64,000 nt of DNA from Pontederia crassipes. Lineage: Eukaryota > Streptophyta > Magnoliopsida > Commelinales > Pontederiaceae. The stretch is taken from contig CM060197.1 in the NCBI GenBank assembly GCA_030549335.1, positions 16,938,501 to 17,002,500 on the forward strand, written 5' to 3'. Position 1 is the stretch's first letter. Each line of letters opens with the position of its first letter. Below, one piece after another: positions 23,809 to 37,100 of the stretch. Both the position numbers and the translations under genes were made by a program. Under the pieces are notes generated by a model. The model saw only the letters and a program-made list of their open reading frames with translations, was not told where the DNA came from and ran no database searches.

Positions 23809-25140
23809 ACTTATAGCTTTGAACCTTACTCTAAGACTCTAATCCCCAAGAGCTTTATCATTGATTGTAACGGTTCAACTTCGGTTTGAAATAGAGTTAA
23901 AGTTCCAAAGATCTATCACCTCTTAGGACACCCAAAGGATGTAATAAGTATCTATAACTTATAGCTTTGAACCTTACTCTAAGACTCTAATCCCCAAGAG
24001 CTTTATCATTGATTGTAACGGTTCAACTTCGGTTTGAAATAGAGTTAAAGTTCCAAAGATATATCACCTCTTAGGACACCCAAAGTTTGTAATAAGTATC
24101 TATAACTTATAGCTTTGAACCTTACTCTAAGACTCTAATCCCCAAGAGCTTTAACATTGATTGTAACGGTTCAACTTCGGTTTGAAATAGAGTTAAAGTT
24201 CCAAAGATCTATCACCTCTTAGGACACCCAAAGGTTGTAATAAGTATCTATAACTTATAGCTTTGAACCTTACTCTAAGACTCTAATCCCCAAGAGCTTT
24301 ATCATTGATTGTAACGGTTCAACTTCGGTTTGAAATAGAGTTAAAGTTCCAAAGATCTATCACCTCTTAGGACACCCAAAGGTTGTAATAAGTCTCTATA
24401 ACTTATAGCTTTCAACCTTACTCTAAGACTCTAATCCCCAAGAGCTTTATCATTGATTGTAACGGTTCAACTTCGGTTTGAAATAGAGTTAAAGTTCCAA
24501 AGATCTATCACCTCTTAGGACACCCAAAGATTGTAATAAGTATCTATAACTTATAGCTTTGAACCTTACTCTAAGACTCTAATCCCCAAGAGCTTTATCA
24601 TTGATTGTAACGGTTCAACTTCGGTTTGAAATAGAGTTAAAGTTCCAAAGATCTATCACCTCTTAGGACACCCAAAGGTTGTAATAAGTTTATATAACTT
24701 ATAGCTTTGAACCTTACTCTAAGACTCTAATCCCCAAGAGCTCTATCATTGATTGTAACGCTTCAACTTCGGTTTGAAATAGAGTTAATGTTTTTGAGAT
24801 CTATCATCTTTTAGGACACCCAAAGTATGTAATAAGTATCTATAACTTATAGCTTTGAACCTTACTCTAAGACTCTAATCCCCAAGAGCGTTATCTTTGA
24901 TTGTAACGGTTCAACTTCGGTTTGAAGTAGAGTTAAAGTTCTGAAGTTCTATCACCTCTTAGGACACCCAAAGGTTGTAATAAGTATCTATAACTTATAG
25001 CTTTGAACCTTACTCGAAGACTCTAATCCCCAAGAGCTTTATCATTGATTGTAACGGTTCAACTTCGGTTTGAAATAGAGTTAAAGTTCCAAAGATCTAT
25101 CACCTCTTAGGACACCCAAAGGTTGTAATAAGTATCTATA
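23809..25140. repeat. Rearranged 9-monomer segment of the same family
   Basis: It starts with GGATGT and AGATATAT/AAAGTTTGT monomers, then runs through 50A, AGTCTC, TTTCAACC with AAAGATTGT and AGTTTATATA monomers to a type C monomer with AACGCTTC (24697). It ends with the most divergent monomer of the region (24845) and a CTCGAAG monomer (24993). The last part, 24549-25288, recurs at 38608-39347. Confidence 0.82.
24845..24992. repeat. Divergent monomer (first of two)
   Basis: This monomer carries a cluster of rare changes in one unit: GAGCGTTATCTTTG in place of GAGCTTTATCATTG, TTTGAAGTAG in place of TTTGAAATAG, and GTTCTGAAGTTCTATC in place of GTTCCAAAGATCTATC. Its length is still 148 bp. 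A close relative lies at 38904. Both sit between a type C monomer with AACGCTTC and a CTCGAAG monomer, so they were copied together with their neighbours. Confidence 0.88.
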
Positions 25141-26176
25141 ACTTATAGCTTTGAACCTTACTCTAAGACTCTAATCCCCAAGAGCTTTATCATTGATTGT
25201 AACGGTTCAACTTCGGTTTGAAATAGAGTTAAAGTTCCAAAGATCTATCACCTCTTAGGACACCCGAAGGTTGTAATAAGTTTCTATAACTTATAGCTTT
25301 GAACCTTACTCTAAGACTCTAATCCCCAAGAGCTCTATCATTGATTGTAACGCTTCAACTTCGGTTTGAAATAGAGTTAATGTTTTTGAGATCTATCATC
25401 TTTTAGGACACCCAAAGTATGTAATAAGTATCTATAACTTATAGCTTTGAACCTTACTCTAAGACTCTAATCCCCAAGAGTTTTAACATTGATTGTAACG
25501 GTTCAACTTCGGTTTGAAATAGAGTTAAAGTTCCAAAGATCTATCACCTCTTAGGACACCCAAAGGTTGTAATAAGTATCTATAACTTATAGCTTTGAAC
25601 CTTACTCTAAGACTCTAATCCCCAAGAGCTTTATCATTGATTGTAACGGTTCAACTTCGGTTTGAAATAGAGTTAAAGTTCCAAAGATCTATCACCTCTT
25701 AGGACACCCAAAGGTTGTAATAAGTCTCTATAACTTATAGCTTTCAACCTTACTCTAAGACTCTAATCCCCAAGAGCTTTATCATTGATTGTAACGGTTC
25801 AACTTCGGTTTGAAATAGAGTTAAAGTTCCAAAGATCTATCACCTCTTAGGACACCCAAAGATTGTAATAAGTATCTATAACTTATAGCTTTGAACCTTA
25901 CTCTAAGACTCTAATCCCCAAGAGCTTTATCATTGATTGTAACGGTTCAACTTCGGTTTGAAATAGAGTTAAAGTTCCAAAGATCTATCACCTCTTAGGA
26001 CACCCAAAGGATGTAATAAGTTTATATAACTTATAGCTTTGAACCTTACTCTAAGACTCTAATCCCCAAGAGCTCTATCATTGATTGTAACGGTTCAACT
26101 TCGGTTTGAAATAGAGTTAATGTTCTTGGGATCTATCATCTCTTAGGACACCCAAAGTATGTAATAAGTATCTATA
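25141..26176. repeat. 7-monomer copy of the CCCGAAGG unit
   Basis: The tags CCCGAAGG, AACGCTTC, GAGTTTTAAC, AGTCTC, TTTCAACC/AAAGATTGT, GGATGT/AGTTTATATA and CTTGGGATC follow in the same order as at 22625-23660, 2516 bp earlier. The closing type A monomer is missing; the array switches to the next block at 26177. Confidence 0.88.
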
Positions 26177-28396
26177 ACTTATAGCTTTGAACCTTACTCT
26201 AAGACTCTAATCTCCAAGAGCTTTATCATTGATTGTAACGGTTCAACTTCGGTTTGAAATAGAGTTAAAGTTCCAAAGATCTATCACCTCTTAGAACACC
26301 CAAAGGTTGTAATAAGTATCTATAACTTATAGCTTTGAACCTTACTCGAAGACTCTAATCCCCAAGAGCTTTATCATTGATTGTAACGGTTCAACTTCGG
26401 TTTGAAATAGAGTTAAAGTTTCAAAGATCTATCACCTCTTAGGACACCCAAAGGTTGTAATAAGTTTCTATAACTTATAGCTTTGAACCTTACTCTAAGA
26501 CTCTAATCCCCAAGAGCTTTATCATTGATTGTAACGGTTCAACTTCGGTTTGAAATAGAGTTAAAGTTCCAAAGATCTATCACCTCTTAGGACACCCAAA
26601 GGTTGTAATAAGTATCTATAACTTATAGCTTTGAACCTTACTCTAAGACTCTAATCCCCAAGAGCTTTAACATTGATTGTAACGGTTCAACTTCGGTTTG
26701 AAATAGAGTTAAAGTTCCAAAGACCTATCACCTCTTAAGACACCCAAAGGTTGTAATAAGTATCTATAACTTATAGCTTTGAACCTTACTCTAAGACTCT
26801 AATCCCCAAGAGCTTTATCATTGATGGTAACGGTTCAACTTCGGTTTGAAATAGAGTTAAAGTTTCAAAGATCTATCACCTCTTAGGACACCCAAAGGTT
26901 GTAATAAGTATCTATAACTTATAGCTTTGAACCTTACTCTAAGACTCTAATCCCCAAGAGCTTTATCATTGATTGTAACGGTTCAACTTCGGTTTGAAAT
27001 AGAGTTAAAGTTCCAAAGATCTATCACCTCTTAGGACACCCAAAGGTTGTAATAAGTCTCTATAACTTATAGCTTTCAACCTTACTCTAAGACTCTAATC
27101 CCCAAGAGCTTTAACATTGATTGTAACGGTTCAACTTCGGTTTGAAATAGAGTTAAAGTTCCAAAGACCTATCACCTCTTAAGACACCCAAAGGTTGTAA
27201 TAAGTATCTATAACTTATAGCTTTGAACCTTACTCTAAGACTCTAATCCCCAAGAGCTTTATCATTGATGGTAACGGTTCAACTTCGGTTTGAAATAGAG
27301 TTAAAGTTTCAAAGATCTATCACCTCTTAGGACACCCAAAGGTTGTAATAAGTTTCTATAACTTATAGCTTTGAACCTTACTCTAAGACTCTAATCCCCA
27401 AGAGCTCTATCATTGAATGTAACGGTTCAACTTCGGTTTGAAATAGAGTTAAAGTTCCAAAGATCTATCACCTCTTAGGACACCCAAAGGTTGTAATAAG
27501 TCTCTATAACTTATAGCTCTCAACCTTACTCTAAGACTCTAATCCCCAAGAGCTTTATCATTGATTGTAACGGTTCAACTTCGGTTTGAAATAGAGTTAA
27601 AGTTCCAAAGATCTATCACCTCTTAGGACACCCAAAGGTTGTAATAAGTATCTATAACTTATAGCTTTGAACCTTACTCTAAGACTCTAATCCCCAAGAG
27701 CTTTATCATTGATTGTAACGGTTCAACTTCGGTTTGAAATAGAGTTAAAGTTCCAAAGATCTATCACCTCTTAGGACACCCAAAGGTTGTAATAAGTATC
27801 TATAACTTATAGCTTTGAACCTTACTCGAAGACTCTAATCCCCAAGAGCTTTATCATTGATTGTAACGGTTCAACTTCGGTTTGAAATAGAGTTAAAGTT
27901 TCAAAGATCTATCACCTCTTAGGACACCCAAAGGTTGTAATAAGTTTCTATAACTTATAGCTTTGAACCTTACTCTAAGACTCTAATCCCCAAGAGCTTT
28001 ATCATTGATTGTAACGGTTCAACTTCGGTTTGAAATAGAGTTAAAGTTCCAAAGATCTATCACCTCTTAGGACACCCAAAGGTTGTAATAAGTATCTATA
28101 ACTTATAGCTTTGAACCTTACTCGAAGACTCTAATCCCCAAGAGCTTTATCATTGATTGTAACGGTTCAACTTCGGTTTGAAATAGAGTTAAAGTTCCAA
28201 AGATCTATCACCTCTTAGGACACCCAAAGGTTGTAATAAGTATCTATAACTTATAGCTTTGAACCTTACTCTAAGACTCTAATCCCCAAGAGCTTTATCA
28301 TTGATTGTAACGGTTCAACTTCGGTTTGAAATAGAGTTAAAGTTCCAAAGATCTATCACCTCTTAGGACACCCAAAGGTTGTAATAAGTATCTATG
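26177..28396. repeat. 15-monomer block, near copy (2220 bp)
   Basis: The first monomer has TCTCCAAGAG and TTAGAACAC. Later tags are two type A to type B pairs (26621 and 27065), a GAATGT monomer with a type C start and a plain end (27361), and AGCTCTCAACC (27509). The block recurs at 31949-34168, 5772 bp (39 monomers) away. Monomers at 26177-26916 and 27213-28396 match closely, with 142A against 142T in the type B monomer at 26769. The pair at 26917-27212 differs: here an AGTCTC monomer and a TTTCAACC type A monomer, there a type C monomer and a plain type A. Confidence 0.86.
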
Positions 28397-30320
28397 ACTT
28401 ATAGCTTTGAACCTTACTCGAAGACTCTAATCCCCAAGAGTTCTATCATTGATTGTAACGGTTCAACTTCGGTTTGAAATAGAGTTAATGTTCTTGAGAT
28501 CTATCATCTCTTAGGACACCCAAAGTATGTAATAAGTATCTATAACTTATAGCTTTGAACCTTACTCTAAGACTCTAATCCCCAAGAGCTTTAACATTGA
28601 TTGTAACGGTTCAACTTCGGTTTGAAATAGAGTTAAAGTTCCAAAGACCTATCACCTCTTAAGACACCCAAAGGTTGTAATAAGTATCTATAACTTATAG
28701 CTTTGAACCTTACTCTAAGACTCTAATCCCCAAGAGCTTTATCATTGATGGTAACGGTTCAACTTCGGTTTGAAATAGAGTTAAAGTTCCAAAGATCTAT
28801 CACCTCTTAGGACACCCAAAGGATGTAATAAGTATCTATAACTTATAGCTTTGAACCTTACTCTAAGACTCTAATCCCCAAGAGCTTGATCATTGATTGT
28901 AACGGTTCAACTTCGGTTTGAAATAGAGTTAAAGTTCCAAAGATATATCACCTCTTAGGACACCCAAAGGTTGTAATAAGTATCTATAACTTATAGCTTT
29001 GAACCTTACTCTAAGACTCTAATCCCCAAGAGCTTTATCATTGATTGTCACGGTTCAACTTCGGTTTGAAATAGAGTTAAAGTTCCAAAGATCTATCACC
29101 TCTTAGGACACCCAAAGGTTGTAATAAGTCTCTATAACTTATAGCTTTGAACCTTACTCTAAGACTCTAATCCCCAAGAGCTTTAACATTGATTGTAACG
29201 GTTCAACTTCGGTTTGAAATAGAGTTAAAGTTCCAAAGATCTATCACCTCTTAGGACACCCAAAGGTTGTAATAAGTATCTATAACTTATAGCTTTGAAC
29301 CTTACTCTAAGACTCTAATCCCCAAGAGCTTTATCATTGATTGTAACGGTTCAACTTCGGTTTGAAATAGAGTTAAAGTTCCAAAGATCTAACACCTCTT
29401 AGGACACCCAAAGGTTGTAATAAGTATCTATAACTTATAGCTTTGAACCTTACTCTAAGACTCTAATCCCCAAGAGCTTTATCATTGATTGTAACGGTTC
29501 AACTTCGGTTTGAAATAGAGTTAAAGTTCCAAAGATCTATCACCTCTTAGGACACCCAAAGGTTGTAATAAGTATCTATAACTAATAGCTTTGAACCTTA
29601 CTCTAAGACTCTAATCCCCAAGAGCTTTAACATTGATTGTAACGGTTCAACTTCGGTTTGAAATAGAGTTAAAGTTCCAAAGATCTATCACCTCTTAGGA
29701 CACCCAAAGGTTGTAATAAGTCTCTATAACTTATAGCTTTCAACCTTACTCTAAGACTCTAATCCCCAAGAGCTTTATCATTGATTGTAACGGTTCAACT
29801 TCGGTTTGAAATAGAGTTAAAGTTCCAAAGATCTATCACCTCTTAGGACACCCAAAGGTTGTAATAAGTTTCTATAACTTATAGCTTTGAACCTTACTCT
29901 AAGACTCTAATCCCCTAGAGCTTTATCATTGATTGTAACAGTTCAACTTCGGTTTGAAATAGAATTAAAGTTCCAAAGATCTATCACCTCTTAGGACACC
30001 CAAAGGTTGTAATAAGTATCTATAACTTATAGCTTTGAACCTTACTCTAAGACTCTAATCCCCAAGAGCTTTATCATTGATTGTAACGGTTCAACTTCGG
30101 TTTGAAATAGAGTTAAAGTTTCAAAGATCTATCACCTCTTAGGACACCCAAAGGTTGTAATAAGTTTCTATAACTTATAGCTTTGAACCTTACTCTAAGA
30201 CTCTAATCCCCAAGAGTTCTATCATTGATTGTAACGGTTCAACTTCGGTTTGAAATAGAGTTAATGTTCTTGAGATCTATCATCTCTTAGGACACCCAAA
30301 GTATGTAATAAGTATCTATA
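28397..30320. repeat. Far copy of the 12-mer block (9028 bp from the first)
   Basis: Bases 28545-30320 repeat 19517-21292 monomer by monomer, including CTTGAT/AGATATAT (28841), GTCACGG (28989), CTAACACC (about 29389), CCCCTAGAGC (about 29912) and the shortened 10-mer. The opening monomer at 28397 differs from 19369 by carrying CTCGAAG ahead of the shared GAGTTCTATC type C body, which makes it a chimera at the edge of the duplication. Confidence 0.9.
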
Positions 30321-31948
30321 ACTTATAGCTTTGAACCTTACTCTAAGACTCTAATCCCCAAGAGCTTTAACATTGATTGTAACGGTTCAACTTCGGTTTG
30401 AAATAGAGTTAAAGTTCCAAAGACCTATCACCTCTTAAGACACCCAAAGGTTGTAATAAGTATCTATAACTTATAGCTTTGAACCTTACTCTAAGACTCT
30501 AATCCCCAAGAGCTTTATCATTGATGGTAACGGTTCAACTTCGGTTTGAAATAGAGTTAAAGTTCCAAAGATCTATCACCTCTTAGGACACCCAAAGGTT
30601 GTAATAAGTATCTATAACTTATAGCTTTGAACCTTACTCTAAGACTCTAATCCCCAAGAGCTTTATCATTGATTGTAACGGTTCAACTTCGGTTTGAAAT
30701 AGAGTTAAAGTTCCAAAGATCTAACACCTCTTAGGACACCCAAAGGTTGTAATAAGTATCTATAACTTATAGCTTTGAACCTTACTCTAAGACTCTAATC
30801 CCCAAGAGCTTTATCATTGATTGTAACGGTTCAACTTCGGTTTGAAATAGAGTTAAAGTTCCAAAGATCTATCACCTCTTAGGACACCCAAAGGTTGTAA
30901 TAAGTATCTATGACTTATTGCTTTGAACCTTACTCGAAGACTCTAATCCCCAAGAGCTTTATCATTGATTGTAACGGTTCAACTTCGGTTTGAAATAGAG
31001 TTAAAGTTTCAAAGATGTATCACCTCTTAGGACACCCAAAGGTTGTAATAAGTTTCTATAACTTATAGCTTTGAACCTTACTCTAAGACTCTAATCCCCA
31101 AGGGCTTTATCATTGATTGTAACGGTTCAACTTCGGTTTGAAATAGAGTTAAAGTTCCAAAGATCTATCACCTCTTAGGACACCCAAAGGTTGTAATAAG
31201 TATCTATAACTTATAGCTTTGAACCTTACTCTAAGACTCTAATCCCCAAGAGCTTTAACATTGATTATAACGGTTCAACTTCGGTTTGAAATAGAGTTAA
31301 AGTTCCAAAGACCTATCACCTCTTAAGACACCCAATGGTTGTAATAAGTATCTATAACTTATAGCTTTGAACCTTACTCTAAGACTCTAATCCCCAAGAG
31401 CTTTATCATTGATGGTAACGGTTCAACTTCGGTTTGAAATAGAGTTAAAGTTTCAAAGATCTATCACCTCTTAGGACACCCAAAGGTTGTAATAAGTTTC
31501 TATAACTTATAGCTTTGAACCTTACTCTAAGACTCTAATCCCCAAGAGCTCTATCATTGATTGTAACGGTTCAACTTCGGTTTGAAATAGAATTAATGTT
31601 CTTGAGATCTATCATCTCTTAGGACACCCAAAGTATGTAATAAGTATCTATAACTTATAGCTTTGAACCTTACTCTAAGACTCTAATCCCCAAGAGCTTT
31701 AACATTGATTGTAACGGTTCAACTTCGGTTTGAAATAGAGTTAAAGTTCCAAAGACCTATCACCTCTTAAGACACCCAAAGGTTGTAATAAGTATCTATA
31801 ACTTATAGCTTTGAACCTTACTCTAAGACTCTAATCCCCAAGAGCTTTATCATTGATTGTAACGGTTCAACTTCGGTTTGAAATAGAGTTAAAGTTCCAA
31901 AGATCTATCACCTCTTAGGACACCCAAAGGTTGTAATAAGTTTCTATA
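30321..31948. repeat. Mosaic of 11 monomers
   Basis: It begins as type A and 58G monomers, like 19517 and 19665, then moves to CTAACACC (30617), TATGACTTATTGC (about 30911), AAGGGCTTT (31061), a type A monomer with GATTATAACGG (31209), type B, and a type C monomer with AGAATTAATG (31505). Bases 30765-32096 recur at 34317-35648, 3552 bp (24 monomers) away, so this stretch belongs to a second, interleaved duplication. Confidence 0.82.
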
Positions 31949-34168
31949 AGTTATAGCTTTGAACCTTACTCTAAGACTCTAATCTCCAAGAGCTTTATCA
32001 TTGATTGTAACGGTTCAACTTCGGTTTGAAATAGAGTTAAAGTTCCAAAGATCTATCACCTCTTAGAACACCCAAAGGTTGTAATAAGTATCTATAACTT
32101 ATAGCTTTGAACCTTACTCGAAGACTCTAATCCCCAAGAGCTTTATCATTGATTGTAACGGTTCAACTTCGGTTTGAAATAGAGTTAAAGTTTCAAAGAT
32201 CTATCACCTCTTAGGACACCCAAAGGTTGTAATAAGTTTCTATAACTTATAGCTTTGAACCTTACTCTAAGACTCTAATCCCCAAGAGCTTTATCATTGA
32301 TTGTAACGGTTCAACTTCGGTTTGAAATAGAGTTAAAGTTCCAAAGATCTATCACCTCTTAGGACACCCAAAGGTTGTAATAAGTATCTATAACTTATAG
32401 CTTTGAACCTTACTCTAAGACTCTAATCCCCAAGAGCTTTAACATTGATTGTAACGGTTCAACTTCGGTTTGAAATAGAGTTAAAGTTCCAAAGACCTAT
32501 CACCTCTTAAGACACCCAAAGGTTGTAATAAGTATCTATAACTTATAGCTTTGAACCTTACTCTAAGACTCTAATCCCCAAGAGCTTTATCATTGATGGT
32601 AACGGTTCAACTTCGGTTTGAAATAGAGTTAAAGTTTCAAAGATCTATCACCTCTTAGGACACCCAAAGGTTGTAATAAGTTTCTATAACTTATAGCTTT
32701 GAACCTTACTCTAAGACTCTAATCCCCAAGAGCTCTATCATTGATTGTAACGGTTCAACTTCGGTTTGAAATAGAATTAATGTTCTTGAGATCTATCATC
32801 TCTTAGGACACCCAAAGTATGTAATAAGTATCTATAACTTATAGCTTTGAACCTTACTCTAAGACTCTAATCCCCAAGAGCTTTAACATTGATTGTAACG
32901 GTTCAACTTCGGTTTGAAATAGAGTTAAAGTTCCAAAGACCTATCACCTCTTAAGACACCCAAAGGTTGTAATAAGTATCTATAACTTATAGCTTTGAAC
33001 CTTACTCTAAGACTCTAATCCCCAAGAGCTTTATCATTGATGGTAACGGTTCAACTTCGGTTTGAAATAGAGTTAAAGTTTCAAAGATCTATCACCTCTT
33101 AGGACACCCAAAGGTTGTAATAAGTTTCTATAACTTATAGCTTTGAACCTTACTCTAAGACTCTAATCCCCAAGAGCTCTATCATTGAATGTAACGGTTC
33201 AACTTCGGTTTGAAATAGAGTTAAAGTTCCAAAGATCTATCACCTCTTAGGACACCCAAAGGTTGTAATAAGTCTCTATAACTTATAGCTCTCAACCTTA
33301 CTCTAAGACTCTAATCCCCAAGAGCTTTATCATTGATTGTAACGGTTCAACTTCGGTTTGAAATAGAGTTAAAGTTCCAAAGATCTATCACCTCTTAGGA
33401 CACCCAAAGGTTGTAATAAGTATCTATAACTTATAGCTTTGAACCTTACTCTAAGACTCTAATCCCCAAGAGCTTTATCATTGATTGTAACGGTTCAACT
33501 TCGGTTTGAAATAGAGTTAAAGTTCCAAAGATCTATCACCTCTTAGGACACCCAAAGGTTGTAATAAGTATCTATAACTTATAGCTTTGAACCTTACTCG
33601 AAGACTCTAATCCCCAAGAGCTTTATCATTGATTGTAACGGTTCAACTTCGGTTTGAAATAGAGTTAAAGTTTCAAAGATCTATCACCTCTTAGGACACC
33701 CAAAGGTTGTAATAAGTTTCTATAACTTATAGCTTTGAACCTTACTCTAAGACTCTAATCCCCAAGAGCTTTATCATTGATTGTAACGGTTCAACTTCGG
33801 TTTGAAATAGAGTTAAAGTTCCAAAGATCTATCACCTCTTAGGACACCCAAAGGTTGTAATAAGTATCTATAACTTATAGCTTTGAACCTTACTCGAAGA
33901 CTCTAATCCCCAAGAGCTTTATCATTGATTGTAACGGTTCAACTTCGGTTTGAAATAGAGTTAAAGTTCCAAAGATCTATCACCTCTTAGGACACCCAAA
34001 GGTTGTAATAAGTATCTATAACTTATAGCTTTGAACCTTACTCTAAGACTCTAATCCCCAAGAGCTTTATCATTGATTGTAACGGTTCAACTTCGGTTTG
34101 AAATAGAGTTAAAGTTCCAAAGATCTATCACCTCTTAGGACACCCAAAGGTTGTAATAAGTATCTATG
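31949..34168. repeat. 15-monomer block, far copy (2220 bp)
   Basis: It repeats the order of 26177-28396: TCTCCAAG/TTAGAACAC (31949), CTCGAAG, plain, type A, type B, then after two replaced monomers the type B, GAATGT (33133), AGCTCTCAACC (33281) and TATGACTT series. The replaced pair at 32689-32984 includes a type C monomer with AGAATTAATG like that at 31505, so a patch appears to have been converted or inserted from the adjoining block. Confidence 0.85.
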
Positions 34169-37100
34169 ACTTATAGCTTTGAACCTTACTCGAAGACTCT
34201 AATCCCCAAGAGCTTTATCATTGATTGTAACGGTTCAACTTCGGTTTGAAATAGAGTTAAAGTTTCAAAGATCTATCACCTCTTAGGACACCCAAAGGTT
34301 GTAATAAGTATCTATAACTTATAGCTTTGAACCTTACTCTAAGACTCTAATCCCCAAGAGCTTTATCATTGATTGTAACGGTTCAACTTCGGTTTGAAAT
34401 AGAGTTAAAGTTCCAAAGATCTATCACCTCTTAGGACACCCAAAGGTTGTAATAAGTATCTATGACTTATAGCTTTGAACCTTACTCGAAGACTCTAATC
34501 CCCAAGAGCTTTATCATTGATTGTAACGGTTCAACTTCGGTTTGAAATAGAGTTAAAGTTTCAAAGATCTATCACCTCTTAGGACACCCAAAGGTTGTAA
34601 TAAGTTTCTATAACTTATAGCTTTGAACCTTACTCTAAGACTCTAATCCCCAAGGGCTTTATCATTGATTGTAACGGTTCAACTTCGGTTTGAAATAGAG
34701 TTAAAGTTCCAAAGATCTATCACCTCTTAGGACACCCAAAGGTTGTAATAAGTATCTATAACTTATAGCTTTGAACCTTACTCTAAGACTCTAATCCCCA
34801 AGAGCTTTAACATTGATTGTAACGGTTCAACTTCGGTTTGAAATAGAGTTAAAGTTCCAAAGACCTATCACCTCTTAAGACACCCAAAGGTTGTAATAAG
34901 TATCTATAACTTATAGCTTTGAACCTTACTCTAAGACTCTAATCCCCAAGAGCTTTATCATTGATGGTAACGGTTCAACTTCGGTTTGAAATAGAGTTAA
35001 AGTTTCAAAGATCTATCACCTCTTAGGACACCCAAAGGTTGTAATAAGTTTCTATAACTTATAGCTTTGAACCTTACTCTAAGACTCTAATCCCCAAGAG
35101 CTCTATCACTGATTGTAACGGTTCAACTTCGGTTTGAAATAGAATTAATGTTCTTGAGATCTATCATCTCTTAGGACACCCAAAGTATGTAATAAGTATC
35201 TATAACTTATAGCTTTGAACCTTACTCTAAGACTCTAATCCCCAAGAGCTTTAACATTGATTGTAACGGTTCAACTTCGGTTTGAAATAGAGTTAAAGTT
35301 CCAAAGACCTATCACCTCTTAAGACACCCAAAGGTTGTAATAAGTATCTATAACTTATAGCTTTGAACCTTACTCTAAGACTCTAATCCCCAAGAGCTTT
35401 ATCATTGATTGTAACGGTTCAACTTCGGTTTGAAATAGAGTTAAAGTTCCAAAGATCTATCACCTCTTAGGACACCCAAAGGTTGTAATAAGTTTCTATA
35501 AGTTATAGCTTTGAACCTTACTCTAAGACTCTAATCTCCAAGAGCTTTATCATTGATTGTAACGGTTCAACTTCGGTTTGAAATAGAGTTAAAGTTCCAA
35601 AGATCTATCACCTCTTAGGACACCCAAAGGTTGTAATAAGTATCTATAACTTATAGCTTTGAACCTTACTCTAAGACTCTAATCCCCAAGAGCTTTATCA
35701 TTGATTGTAACGGTTCAACTTCGGTTTGAAATAGAGTTAAAGTTCCAAAGATCTATCACCTCTTAGGACACCCAAAGGTTGTAATAAGTATCTATGACTT
35801 ATAGCTTTGAACCTTACTCGAAGACTCTAATCCCCAAGAGCTTTATCATTGATTGTAACGGTTCAACTTCGGTTTGAAATAGAGTTAAAGTTTCAAAGAT
35901 CTATCACCTCTTAGGACACCCAAAGGTTGTAATAAGTATCTATAACTTATAGCTTTGAACCTTACTCTAAGACTCTAATCCCCAAGAGCTTTATCATTGA
36001 TTGTAACGGTTCAACTTCGGTTTGAAATAGAGTTAAAGTTCCAAAGATCTATCACCTCTTAGGACACCCAAAGGTTGTAATAAGTTTCTATAACTTATAG
36101 CTTTGAACCTTACTCTAAGACTCTAATCCCCAAGAGCTCTATCATTGATTGTAACGGTTCAACTTCGGTTTGAAATAGAGTTAATGTTCTTGAGATCGAT
36201 CATCTCTTAGGACACCCAAAGTATGTAATAAGTATCTATAACTTATAGCTTTGAACCTTACTCTAAGACTCTAATCCCCAAGAGCTTTAACATTGATTGT
36301 AACGGTTCAACTTCGGTTTGAAATAGAGTTAAAGTTCCAAAGATCTATCACCTCTTAGGACACCCAAAGGTTGTAATAAGTATCTATAACTTATAGCTTT
36401 GAACCTTACTCGAAGACTCTAATCCCCAAGAGCTTTATCATTGATTGTAACGGTTCAACTTCGGTTTGAAATAGAGTTAAAGTTTCAAAGATCTATCACC
36501 TCTTAGGACACCCAAAGGTTGTAATAAGTTTCTATAACTTATAGCTTTGAACCTTACTCTAAGACTCTAATCCCCAAGAGCTTTATCATTGATTGTAACG
36601 GTTCAACTTCGGTTTGAAATAGAGTTAAAGTTCCAAAGATCTATCACCTCTTAGGACACCCAAAGGTTGTAATAAGTATCTATAACTTATAGCTTTGAAC
36701 CTTTCTCTAAGACTCTAATCCCCAAGAGCTTTAACATTGATTGTAACGGTTCAACTTCGGTTTGAAATAGAGTTAAAGTTCCAAAGACCTATCACCTCTT
36801 AAGACACCCAAAGGTTGTAATAAGTATCTATAACTTATAGCTTTGAACCTTACTCTAAGACTCTAATCCCCAAGAGCTTTATCATTGATGGTAACGGTTC
36901 AACTTCGGTTTGAAATAGAGTTAAAGTTTCAAAGATCTATCACCTCTTAGGACACCCAAAGGTTGTAATAAGTTTCTATAACTTATAGCTTTGAACCTTA
37001 CTCGAAGACTCTAATCCCCAAGAGCTTTATCATTGATTGTAACGGTTCAACTTCGGTTTGAAATAGAATTAATGTTCTTGAGATCTATCATCTCTTAGGA

